Part shown: positions 48,701-59,854 of the stretch, piece by piece
Position numbering within the stretch: the first letter of the stretch is position 1
Layout: every line of letters begins with the position of its first letter
NCBI GenBank assembly: GCA_034008185.1
Contig: CM067082.1
Span: forward strand, 7,486,984 to 7,550,983
Source of the DNA: Gorsachius magnificus
Taxonomy: Eukaryota; Chordata; Aves; Pelecaniformes; Ardeidae
Reading direction: 5' to 3'
Length of the DNA: 64,000 nt
Translations under genes and position numbers: made by a program
The notes under the pieces: generated by a model
The model's input: only the letters and a program-made list of their open reading frames with translations
Told to the model about the DNA's origin: nothing
The model's database searches: none

Positions 48701-49965
48701 GACAACAACTTGCAAATGGCTTTTTGTTATAGTGACATAATGAGAGAGTGAAACAATTACCAATTTTAAAAGCACCTCAGACATCCTAGTATCCTTATTT
48801 ACATGCTGTCTTCTACAGGAAGTGTATGATATGCTGTAACTTGCAAGAAAAGCTTATTTTTTTAGAATTTTAGAATAGTTTTCTGGCATCTTACAAAGCT
48901 TCAGGGGAAAAAAAAAAGTCAAGAAAAGCCACCCAGCAGCACACTGTTTACTTTAAGTAATGCCAGCTCTGCAGTATGAACCAGCTTTTCTCAGCTTAAT
49001 TTTTCTCAGTAGCAAGTAAAAATATCTGGATAGTCCCAGGCACAATCTGTACACATCCCAGTCTTTTCACCTCATCCTCAAATCTGATCTTACTTGCCAG
49101 CTTGCTCATCTCCATTTCCTCCAATCTGCATCACTGTATTATACTGTTTGTATCTGCTTCCCTCATTTTCCAACATCATTTGTAGCTGCAGCTATCAGAG
49201 ATAGACAAAGTTATATTGAGTAGAAGCACAGTTCATCACAGTCACTTATTAGAAGCATTGATTAACCAAGAATAGGGAAAATGCATAGTTTAAACATTTC
49301 AGTTCATGCCTGTGAGTTAATTAGCAACACCTAATTAAGAGCGATCAGCTATTGACCTCTATTAACATGCATTTTGAACATAGATTATTGATCATCTGTG
49401 TTATGGAAAGGTTTATGTTAATGAATGGCAAATATTAATAATGAACTCAATAATTACTAAAATTTAATTTCTTGGGAACATTATAGGCCTTTTGTAAATC
49501 TGCATTTTTTACCTGATAACCCACAAAAAATGTATGACAATTTTGAGCTGTTTTGCAAAAACGTCCCTTTTTCCTTCAGTGAAAATATCTAGTCTCCTTG
49601 GATTTGATAAGGAATTTCTAATGTTACTTTCTAAATAATCTTAATAGAATATTGTTGTTACCAGTTCATTGATGCAAAATTAAGTACTTTACATAAAGGC
49701 ACAAACCAGGGTCGTACCTCTTTCAGCCACGGGCTGAAAGATATCCAAGTCTTTGCAACATATCTCTATGCTTTTCCTCTCTGCAAATTTTTCCATGCCA
49801 TCTCTACGTCAGCTGGGAAATATCTGAGAGAAGAGACAATTTACCTTTGATCTACCCTCAGGACAATCTCAGAAAAATCATGTTTCTTTAGCAATGTCAG
49901 CCCAATTTTCTTAATCCCCAGGGAAAATACTATGGGTAGTACCTCTTGGGCACCGTATATTAGAG
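42746..49965. other. 7.2 kb non-coding block, several conserved-looking patches
   Basis: No transposon recognised. Patches with TAATTA-type motifs and little simple repeat lie near 42930-43080 and 49290-49520; the latter contains an inverted homeodomain-site pair at 49317-49338. A splice-acceptor-like site with a short open frame ending at an AATAAA lies at 46794-46907, listed as a finding only. (GGTTT)n lies at 48639-48661. No tRNA or known RNA gene. Confidence 0.5.
49317..49338. promoter_or_regulatory. Inverted pair of homeodomain-type sites
   Basis: TTAATTAG at 49317-49324 and CTAATTAA at 49331-49338 are exact reverse complements with a 6-nt spacer (CAACAC). TAATTA is the established core of many homeodomain proteins. 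The surrounding 49290-49520 is free of homopolymers and repeats and looks like vertebrate conserved non-coding sequence. Enhancer function is inference. Confidence 0.4.
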
Positions 49966-51105
49966 ATCATAGAATCGTTAAGGTTGGAAAAGACCGTTAA
50001 GATCATCAACTCCAACTGTTAACCTAACCCTGCCATCCCACCACTGAACCATGTCCCTAAGCACCTCATCTACCCATCTTTTAAAGACCTCCAGAGATGG
50101 GGACTCAACCACTTCTCTGAACAGCCCTTTCCAATGCTTGACAACCCTTTCAGTGAAGAAATTTTTCCTAACATCCAATCTAAATGTCCCCTGGTGTAAC
50201 TTGAGGTCCTTTCCTCTCATTCTATCTCTTGCTACTTGGGAGAAGACACCAACACCCACCTCACTACACCCTCCTTTCAGGCAGTTGTGGATAGTGATAA
50301 GGTCTCCCCTCAGCCGCCGTTTTCTCCAGACTAAACAACCCCAGTTCTCTCAGCCGCTCTTCATAAGACTTGTGCTCCAGACCCCTCACCAGCTTTGTTG
50401 CCCTTCTCTGGACATGCTCCAGCCCCTTTCTTGTAGTGAGGGGCCCAAAACTGAACACAGTATTTGAGGTGCAGCCTCACCAGTGTCGAGTACAAGGGGA
50501 CGATCACTTCCCTTCTCCTGCTAGCTACTCTATTCTTGATACAAGCCAGGATGCTCTTGGCCACCTGGACACACTGCTGGCTCATATTCAGCCAGCTGTC
50601 GGCCAATACCTCCAGGTCTTCTTCCCACCAGGCAGCTTTCCAGCCACTCTTCCCCAAGCCTGTAGTGCTGCATGGGGTTGTAGTGACCCAGGTGCAGGAC
50701 CTGGCAAACTTACGTGCATTCAATTCCCTCATCCAGATCATGGATAAAGATGTTAAACAGAACTGGCCCCAGTACTGAACCCTGGGGAAAACCGCTTGTG
50801 ACCAGCCACCCACTGGATTTAACTCCATTCACCACAAGTCTTTGAGTTTGGCTATCCAGCTAGTTTTTTACCCAGCAAAGAGTACACCCATCCAAGCCAT
50901 GAGCATCCAGTTTCTCCAAGAGAATGCTGTGAGAAACAGTGTCTAAGGATTTACTAAAGTCTAGGTAAATGTCCACAGCCTTTCCCTCATCCACTAAGCG
51001 GGTCACATTGAAACAGATGGAGATCAGGTAGTCAAGCAGGACCTGCCTTTTTTAAACCCATGGCGACTGGGCCAGATCACCTGGTTGTTGGAGAACGCAC
51101 ACTAA
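49966..51105 (-). mobile_element. CR1 LINE copy, 5'-truncated, with deletion across the RT active site
   Basis: Minus-strand CR1. Its 3' tip (reverse complement of the ATTCTATGAT tail) is at 49966, and the 5' break is near 51105 in the reverse transcriptase region. It is the longest CR1 in the window (about 1.14 kb). At 50702-50706 the reading jumps from KFA of the family's KFADD active-site motif directly to the segment before LHFGHNNP, over a shared GCCA. About 40 residues, including both catalytic Asp, are missing. Downstream segments ([45 protein letters not shown]) are recognisable with frameshifts. Confidence 0.93.
49978..51105 (-). pseudogene. CR1 ORF2 fragment: end of reverse transcriptase and C-terminus, broken
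   Basis: Two main open segments on the minus strand. 50361-50828 (155 codons) contains MELNPV, SMIWMRE, KFARSC and LNMSQQC. 49978-50259 (93 codons) contains [28 protein letters not shown] and EVLRDMV. They are in different frames, and 50264-50458 supplies a third ([20 protein letters not shown]). The family's polymerase FADD motif is cut after FA, so catalysis is impossible. Confidence 0.85.
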
Positions 51106-54006
51106 GGTCGAAATTCCAGCTTTCATGATGTCAGTAGGAATTTTTCCATTAGCTTCAGGGGAATCAAGATTTAAAGCTTGGACTTTAGGTTAATGTTTCC
51201 CTCAGCTGTTAATAGTACTTACATGCTGTGGGCTGCATTTTCTTTTCTTCAGGTCTATTAGGACCATCTGTGACAAACATGCTGAGTCCTCAATAAAGTA
51301 TTTTTAAAGAAAAGCATATTGTTGAATTGATCATTTACAATGATCAAAGTTTTTAGAAACAGGACACTTTGTGGCTAAGCTTTAGAGCTTTGTGATGTAT
51401 GCTCATTTTGTGGAGGTGACTTAACCTTACTCAGGTTTTTAGAAGATCTTCAAATAATTTGAAATGAATGTATATACATTTAATGGAATATGTTGTATAC
51501 TAATTTCAGCTACAGTAATTCATGTTAATATTCAATATACCTATTGTTAGTTCTTGATGTAGAATGGAAATAGCTTACTAGCATTTTCTTACAACATCAT
51601 TAAAATATGCTATGCTGGTTAATCACATTGGCGCTTTGATATGGCCTTTTTACTTGTTTTTACAGTATAACACTGAGCACCTTCACGGCTATTCTTACAA
51701 AATAATCTTAGCTATCTGTTTCTACCAACAGGCACTTTAAAGATGTACTTTAAAGGTAGAGTCTGATATATGTAAAAAATATATTTGCAGAGCATAATGC
51801 AAATTTTTTAAACTTCAAGAAGACTACTTGTCAAAGACTTTGGTAAAAACAAAGAAAATAATATACATGACTAAAAATAGCTGGTTATTTTTTCTAACAG
51901 AAAATACCATAGGGCAAATAATCATTATAATTTCAGATTTGGGTAGGGAAGAGTGAAAGGAAGACTGTTTTTAAAGAAAGATAAGTTTTAGTGTGTAAAA
52001 AGAGCAAAAATACTTGGAGAATCTACCTGATTTTCAGCTACATTTTTCTTCTCTTGAAGACTTTAATGAACTTGGGATAGCCAGTCAACAGAAACTTGAT
52101 GCAAAACCTATCTCACTCATCTTTGCATCAGCCTGTAAGTGCTGCTGGGGCTAAGCCAAACACCTAGCTATTAGAAAAATGGCAGCTTCCCTCTTGAGTT
52201 TCCAGAATTGATTGTGGCCTCAAAGTTGCTTCTGCTGCAGACCTGGTCAGCAATGAGAACAAAAGCATGATGATACCCAAAGCATAATTTATTGTCTGGT
52301 TATTCTTGCCAAAAAATAGAGCAGAAAGAAGTTTTGAACTTTCCATAAGATATAGAATGCAAAAACTCCCATGATGATAAATGAGATTGCTACTGTGTTA
52401 GTCAGCCTTGTTTTCTTTTCTTTTTCTTTCTCTTTTGGATCATATCCTGGAAGCACAAGAAATGCCTTCAAATATTCAATAGCTATTTATGATTTTAAGC
52501 TGCTACATACCCAGCCTGGAGCAAAAGTCATACTCCTTGATTATAGTAACAGCTAAATAATCAACTAATGGTACAGTGTAACTCACACAACATATTACTT
52601 TAGTTTTTGAGTGGTCACAATACAAGCAACGAACTTACTCTCAGAGTAAATTACAATTCATTGTAACGGCATAGGGCCTATAGTGTCTTGGAAACGTTAA
52701 TCAACATAATCAAAAATCTTTTCTCAACAGCAGTATAATTTCTCACATGATAGAAAATTTATGAGGTCTGTGCAATTACAGATAAGTACCTTAAACCATT
52801 TTTAACATCAGATATAACTTTTATCAACTCCCTCCCAAATCCCTGCTCTCTACTTCAAAAAGTTCTTTGTTAAAAAAAAAAAAAAAGTGTAAAAATTTGG
52901 ATTTCTAGCAATATGCAACTAGATCAGACATTAACACCCATTTCTTAATATGCCCGATTTTAACTTTCACAATTTTTTCTTTCAAAGGTGTAGCATTACA
53001 ATGGCTAACATAACACTCAGTAATTTATATCATTAACACAGATGATCTGTCACAGACCAATCTTTGTATAACACTTCTTAGAGAAAATCCTGATCTATTT
53101 TAAAAAGTGTGAATTACATATGCTCACTTGCTTAAAATAGATTGTGTAAAAATTACTGTGTTTTAGTTAGCAGAGTGGAAAGTTACTGTTTATTATTTAA
53201 AATGCAATTCTGGTTAGAGGCAGCCCCTAGAAAGTATATGGAAGAGGAACTGTTGTCAGGTTTGCTAATCAGGAGCTTAATTGTGTTGTCTGAAAAACAG
53301 ATATTTGAGAAAATGAGCAGTGTATTATATATATGTGGAAACATTTTGTATATGTGTATATATATGCACATAACTCATGTTCATATAGTACATGTCTGTC
53401 TTCCTGTGGTAACTATATCACAAACTTATTAATGAATACACTAAATTTCTTTGTTAGAGTATAAATACTCTGGCTTTTAAATATAGAAGATATGTCTGTC
53501 CTCCACACTCAGTGACCCCCTGGTTTTGGGCTTCTAGAGCTGTAGTACTCCACTCTCATCCTCACATCTCAGAGACTCTGGCTACCTGGCATTAACATCT
53601 GCCTGAGTGCTCTGATTTGCAAGCTGGATGTTTGCTACTCATGCACAATAAGACTCCTGTCCACCTGTATGTGAATTCCCTCAGAAACAGGACATAAACA
53701 TATGACACCTCTCTGCCTTTTTTAGGGCACTGTAAATACAAGTGCACTGTGCTGTAAGTTCTTTTCCTTTTATCTTCTGGAAGAGATTAATCTTTAATCA
53801 AGCCATAATTCACAGAAGTGCATACCAAATCCTCCACTTAAACTCTATACAGGAAGTGTCCTATATCTATCCTTTACCCGTACCTTATCAAGTTACAGTT
53901 GAAGTCCATTGAAAGGATTCCATTAATCTTGTGTTTGATCCATGTATTTTGTCTTTCACTAGGAAGCTGCAAAGAAAAAGGGGAATGAATACTTTTAATG
54001 AAAACT

Positions 54007-54050
54007 AAAATTAAATTAAATTAATTTAATAAAATAAAATAAAATAAAAT
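54007..54050 (+). repeat. (AAAAT)n/(ATTAA)n microsatellite
   Basis: ATTAA units grade into four or five AAAAT units. Simple AT pentanucleotide repeat. Confidence 0.9.
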
Positions 54051-56368
54051 GTTAATTAAAAAACATTTTAGGCACCAAACCTCGTACTGCACAGTCAGTT
54101 TTCTTTACTCACAACACTAACAGGGAATTATGTGCCTGTGTAGGAAAGTAGATGGCTAGACACATTTGAGAGTCAGTAAAATTCAACTGACTTTTAAAGG
54201 AAATGGAACTGAGAATTAAAAATAAATAACAAGCTATGGCCTCAGAACACCACACTCACAGACATATTCCTCCTTTTTTTCACCACAGGGTTTGTATTTT
54301 TGGCTCCTGCCTTTTGGCCAAAGAGTATTCTTTCTCATATCTATAAGTTTGATGTATAAATTGATTGAATTCATTTGAGTGACTAAATGTGGGCATCTGC
54401 AGTGTAGTTGTATGCAAGTCCCTCTTGACTTCCTTTGTACTCAGAGGTGGTCAATAAAGGCAATGTTGTTTCTGGTATAAGTCATCCTATCTTAAAGTAA
54501 ATACTAATATTTAGTCAGAGGAATCACACCACTACTCACTGAGTGCAAGTATTAGGATTGCCCAGATATAGACGTGGATGTTCAAAATGTCTGTCCTTGT
54601 CTCCAGCTGCCACTCCAGAAGGTTCTGTACCATATGGGCCAGCAAAAATATTTCAGGCACATAGGGAACCCCCAAGTGTGACATTTGCCAGCCCTGTCAC
54701 TGGTATCTCCAAGTACTCCAGGGCACCAGACACGTGCCTTTTGGCAACTGAATCAATCCCTAAAAGGCAATTTATTTCACCTGACTTTAAACATGTACAA
54801 GCAGGTGTCCAAAACCCAACTAATTGTCTAGATTCCATAATAGTCAACAGAAAGCCTGACTTTCCCTGACACACTTTGACAGCAGCCAGGAAGGAATGCT
54901 CCTGTAAATGAGCAATGGGAACTGAACTGCAGAGGAAAGCAATGGTATATTTCATGATATTTCAGATATAGTATCAAAGAAAAATAAATTATTAGAATAC
55001 TTGCTTGTACTTAGCATCTGAGAAGACTGTGATTGAACTGGGCATGAAATTGTGTACATTTAAAATTCATGCAATGTCATCTAGGCACTGAAGACAGAGA
55101 GGTCAAGGGGCAGGCATTTTTTGTATTGTATTATTTAACTTACAGTTTACACCATGCGAAACAGTTTTCCCTTCACCTTGTTGAAAGCTGAAGAGGCCAT
55201 TTTAATAAGGAAAGAACAGAAACCAAAGGCATAAAAGCCCCTTTGCTGGGGCAACCTGATACATGCTGGGTTAATGCAACAGGGAAGCCACAGCAGCACT
55301 GTAGAACAACTCTTCTCCCCCAGATTTCATTGAGACCTGAAGCATGCATAAGTAATATAGAGAATGACAGTGTGTTGGAAAGCTTGCCACCAGAAACAAA
55401 AACAGTTGATTCAGGAATGTACTTAGAAAAGCACAATAAGTTAAATTCCTAGAGGAGGGGAGACAACTAATTTAAGACATGCAAATGTTAGGTGACTATT
55501 GCTGAAATACAAGCTTATGATGATTTAGACTGAACTGACTAGTACTTGGGATATAATAACCTCCCTCTTCATTGATAATAAGCTTACAATAAATGATTTT
55601 TACATGATTGAAGTTTTATGGGCATCTTCTGCCATAAATCACAAACCATTGGTTTATGCTGCAGTCAAAAGCTACGTAAACATAACAAAAGTAGTTTGTA
55701 TTCTGCTAGACCAAACTTAGGTTAAATATAACTCCTTAAGTTTCTGTTGGGCCTTTGGCAGCAGTATAAGCTCATATTTCAGCTTTCTGTGCCCAAGTTC
55801 TTTTTTACAGAGTGGAGATAATACTTCATCCATTTGTTAAACTAACAATTTTATATGGCCCAGCAGTAGTAATAAGTAAGATCTTAGACTGTTCCAGTTA
55901 TTTGAGATACATTAATTTACTGTCAGATTAAATAAAACAAAGTAACAAATTGATGTACATTGCATGGGGGACGAGTAAATGGCTCATGACTTCACTGGCC
56001 AAGCTTCCTGTTATAAAACAAAGGAGATTCCCATATGCTTAATGTTTCTCTAGTCATCAGTTCCCACCCTGCTTGTGTTCAGCCTTGTACTGTGTTTTCA
56101 CTTCCCAAATTGCAATATTACTAACACCTACTTGACTATATTTAAATGTCCTTGTCATGGAGGAATCAATGCGAAATTGGTTTCTGTCGGGCTTTAACTA
56201 TTTCCTTGAAAAATTCTCCATCTCTGATGTCTGTTTTCTGTGTCACAGTATCATTCATGCCTTTGTTTTACACTGTCCCGCATCTTTGTTTGCAGTACTC
56301 CACCCATTGTAATCAAGAGTTTGGCTTAATGTACATGTCTCTGTATTTATACATGAGGAGTGAGAATT

Positions 56369-56387
56369 AAAAAAAAAAAAAAAAAAA
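56369..56387 (+). repeat. Poly(A), A19
   Basis: Homopolymer after GAATT. No retroposon body is recognised upstream. Confidence 0.9.
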
Positions 56388-57196
56388 GTAAGAAGAGAAA
56401 GAGACAATAGCGCGTGTTGTCATTATTTAAACAAAACAGAGTTTGCTCACGCAGAATGATGTTCTTTTGTTCTCACTCAGGCCCAAGTAAATTACTGTTT
56501 TCTTAGTCTTCTCTAATGACATTATATATGGCAATGAGTAGTCTTCTATATTTATACAATTGAACTGTGCAAATACAAAGAGATCCAATCTCTACAAATT
56601 ACAGAATTATCAATTGTCATAAAAACATAATTTAGTAAATTCAGATCACCCATGTCTGGCTATATTGCTATGGTTTTGTTCTCATACTTTAGCATATTCC
56701 TGCATTTGTTTGAAGGTTTACCCATAGATTTAGTATGTGAATTTTCCCTCTGTTGCAAAAATGAATGTTTTTAAACCCATGTATGTTTACTTCTATCACA
56801 AGCAGGTAGCTTAATGAAGATTGAGACGTGACAACAGATTCTTTATTTCTTTACCCAGAACATCCTCAAAAGGGCCAGGCTGATTTTAAAAAGCTGAGTA
56901 CTGGTTTTTTTCCCTCCCTGTAATATAGTTTGGGAAATGTCATGGGTATTTCAAATGATCTTTGCAAACCTAACAGTGTCACGGACTTTACTCTGGTGTC
57001 AGTGAAATAAGAGCACAGATCCATTACTCTTTAATTAGGGGATCACAATGAGGTGTCTGGGGCCAAGCATTTCTCTGCTTCTCTTACTTTGTCTTCCTAA
57101 GATTAAAATAAGGGAGATCGTGAATTGCTGATGGGTATGCTAGGAATCACAGTGTGCTTAGCTTTTCAAAGGACGGATAAGATATGCTCTAGCTGG

Positions 57197-57211
57197 AAAA
57201 AAAAAAAAAAA
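57197..57211 (+). repeat. Poly(A), A15
   Basis: Simple homopolymer run. Confidence 0.85.
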
Positions 57212-57445
57212 CAAACATAAAAGAGTTAATTGCCAAATGTATAGAGAAATAAGTTTATCTTTTTGCCACACAGAGACACATGCACATACAACTCCACTTA
57301 AGGAATTAAATACTTGATGGTTCAGGATTAGTCATTTTCCAATCTCTGTTGCCTCCCTTCGTGAAGCTCTTTGGGGACTATACAGTGCCTCTTGCACAAA
57401 ATTAATAATTTCCAGACTTTGCAATTTGTCAGTAATTACAGATCA

Positions 57446-57575
57446 GTTTGTAAATTCCTTGGGGCAGGGATCAAGAACTGTGGTCTTCTCTGGGAAAATG
57501 CACAGGAAACACTTGGCTACAGAGATAAATAATAAATACAAATGGTCATAAATAATAAATACTAATAAATGCCAA
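57446..57575 (+). mobile_element. Possible ancient L2/CORE-SINE-type 3' tail
   Basis: TTTGTAAATTCCTTGGGGCAGGGATC is the start of the well-known amniote L2/MIR-related 3' end (TGTAAGCTCCTTGGGGCAGGGA). About 60 bp later come two ATAAATAATAAATA blocks, as expected of such tails. The middle is too diverged to align by eye, so the class is tentative. Confidence 0.4.
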
Positions 57576-58861
57576 TGTTTGGGGGCAGTTATTTACCTTA
57601 TGTAAAACCACATAACTTCTGCCAGCTATAGTAGGGTGACATCAGTTTGCAGAACAGTAAGAACTTTATCCCAAAAGGAACCCATTTCAAGTAGCGAACC
57701 TGCTCTACTTACCAACTACAAGTGTATACAACATTTCAAATAAAGTAAACTGATTAGTTTTCTTGGTAGGAATATTGAGGATGTATTGATATATGTCAGC
57801 CTACATCGCTTGATCTAACGACCATGATTTACTCCTTGACTCCAATATCATAGAAATATAGCCTTTGATGCCTTAGGCTGCATGTACCTATGTGTCAAAA
57901 ACATCTCCAAATTCCTGCTATGTGATGACAAACTCACTGGACAGCTCTCTATACATTCTTCAAGATCTCCAAGCACCCACAGTTCTGCATCTGAAGATGT
58001 TAAAGGCCGTGCTGCTCAGATTTTGCAGTAATGATGCACAGAAGTGCAGCAGTTATTAACCCTCCGAACACTGTCAAACACGTTATTATTGCCCTTTGCT
58101 TTTTTGCAGTGTCACTAACTGGAAGAGCATGCAAAGACTTGAAAGGGATTAATGGCTCACTTCCTCTATAGTTTACCTAACAGCGGAAGACTATTATTGA
58201 TCTAGGATATGACAAGAAGAAAGTCTTAAACCCACTTTAAGCAAACAAAGAAAGTGCCTTGCACTCTTCAAAGGCTGATTTAAACCATTTTTTAAATTAA
58301 AGAAAGTTTCATATGGATTGACACGTATATTTCTGTTTTCAAACCCAGGTGATTTGAAACAGCCGTGGTATTAAACCCAGAAATTGGAGTTCATAACAGA
58401 ATTCCTGACATGAAGCCTTTCTTTGAATGGTTTGAGGGACACTGCCATAATAAGGGTAGCTTCCCTGTCATTTTGAACACTTTTTCGAAATTTCTTTCAT
58501 CTGGGATTTAGTTCAGGTGGCCTATCTACATTTTCCAAACCATTGTAAAGACTAATGATGCCCAAAAAATTGTGAGCAAGCTCTTCAACCGCTATAAATC
58601 AAAACTGCTTCACTGAATAAATTGTTTTAATGGCACTATTCTAATTTACATTAGGCAAAGCTTTGTTCTTAGGGTAGTGTTGGGAGTTTCCATTTGACAT
58701 GATCTGGTCTCTTCATGACTAAGCTAGATTGGTCAACCTGATTCTAGAAACCTATGTGTAGGTAACCGAACTTAGCACTGATGGTTTGTATGGAGTTTTG
58801 ATAATCACTTATCCATCTGTAAAACAAAATTCACGTGGTGAGTCTTCACTTATACATCCTA

Positions 58862-59075
58862 CTTTGTGCAAAACAATTCAGAAAGGTAGTGGGACTGTTG
58901 CGCAACAGTCTGAAGTGAACAAAAATAATAATCAGAGGTCTTGAGAATATAAACAGTGAGGAAAGATTGAAGAAATCCTTACTTCTTAGTTTAGAAGAAG
59001 AAAGACTGACAGTAGACATAAACACACCTGGAATATAAGAGGTGATATAAAGGACATGACTCTCAGCCATGTCTG
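58862..59075 (+). mobile_element. Ancient CR1-type LINE fragment
   Basis: Decayed ORF2 C-terminal region on the plus strand. ATTCAGAAAGGTAGTGGG corresponds to the TTCAAGAAAGATGTGGA segment (FKKDV). TCTGAAGTGAACAAAAATAA corresponds to the VQRRATKM/I region, and CAGAGGTCTTGAG to RGLE. GTGAGGAAAGATTGAAG, AGTTTAGAAGAAGAAAGACT and GACAGTAGACATAA correspond to EERLRE, SLEKRRL and GDLI. No frame or 3' tail survives. An 18-bp palindrome lies inside it. Confidence 0.7.
58893..58910. promoter_or_regulatory. Perfect 18-bp palindrome with C/EBP-type core
   Basis: GACTGTTGCGCAACAGTC is its own reverse complement. Its centre TTGCGCAA is the textbook palindromic C/EBP half-site pair. It lies within old CR1 sequence and, by comparison with the family, arose by substitution after insertion. 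Binding is inference. Confidence 0.4.
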
Positions 59076-59288
59076 CTCTGGTTAGGACAAACATTGGACA
59101 TCAAAAAACTGGTGAAGGGTGGAGATAGTGAAGTATTAGAATACTCATGTGTAATCATAATTGTGAGAGCATCTGAACCTTTTCAACTATTGGTTTTATG
59201 CAGTGGATATTTACTCTCTGTATCAAATAGAATAAAAAGCCGTATATGCCACTCACAGTGTATGTGTCATCTCCCCCTTTCTTTGCCA
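59076..59288. other. Non-coding spacer
   Basis: Short stretch between the ancient CR1 and the GGGAA repeat. Nothing recognised. Confidence 0.4.
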
Positions 59289-59337
59289 AGGGAAGGGAAG
59301 GGAGGGGAAGGGAAGGGAAGGGGAAAAGAGAAAAGAG
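59289..59337 (+). repeat. (GGGAA)n microsatellite
   Basis: About six GGGAA units with one GGAGG variant, grading into GAAAAGA. Purine-only strand, complementary in style to the pyrimidine tract at 2012-2195 but not homologous to it. Confidence 0.9.
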
Positions 59338-59839
59338 ATCACTTCTGGAAGAAAAATAACCTGTTTTATCAAATTCTCCTCAAAATGTTATAGGAACTAC
59401 CTTAGAGATAAAGACACAAGAAATAGAACAAAAAAACATAATTCATATTTAAAGTAAATCAGCTACTGATTTTTCCTTTCAAATATTCTCAACTATCTCA
59501 AATCACATGCTTTTAGAGTTCTTTATAGTTTGAACTGAAAACACATGCAGAGATGTTTTTTAAATTAAATAACAGAGAAAAATAGACTATCAAAACAAGC
59601 TTTGGGCTAAAAAAAAGTGAATTTCAGTAAAATAACAGAAATTAAAAACTTGCAGTGTAATGGTATCAATTATTTACTGCATAAACAAGAAATAATAAAT
59701 ATTTCAACCCGTATCAACAAAAACATGACAAGGAGAAGATAGAATATTATTTTTTTCTTCCTTTGGGACTGACGTGTCAGACTAATCAATAAAAGCCCAT
59801 TCTATTGTACGTATTTTTTCACTAGTGGAAATGTGTGTA

Positions 59840-59854
59840 TCTCTCTCTCTCTCT
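59840..59854 (+). repeat. (TC)n microsatellite
   Basis: Seven TC units followed by TGTCTC. Confidence 0.9.

Larger units (their letters stand above)
51106..58861. other. 7.8 kb non-coding block
   Basis: No exon recognised. It holds simple repeats (T/A-rich pentamers at 54007-54050, A19 at 56369-56387, A15 at 57197-57211) and an L2-like tail at 57446-57575. At 54543-54955 there is a patch of higher GC that is open on both strands (108 and 100 codons) without a recognisable domain. Confidence 0.5.
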
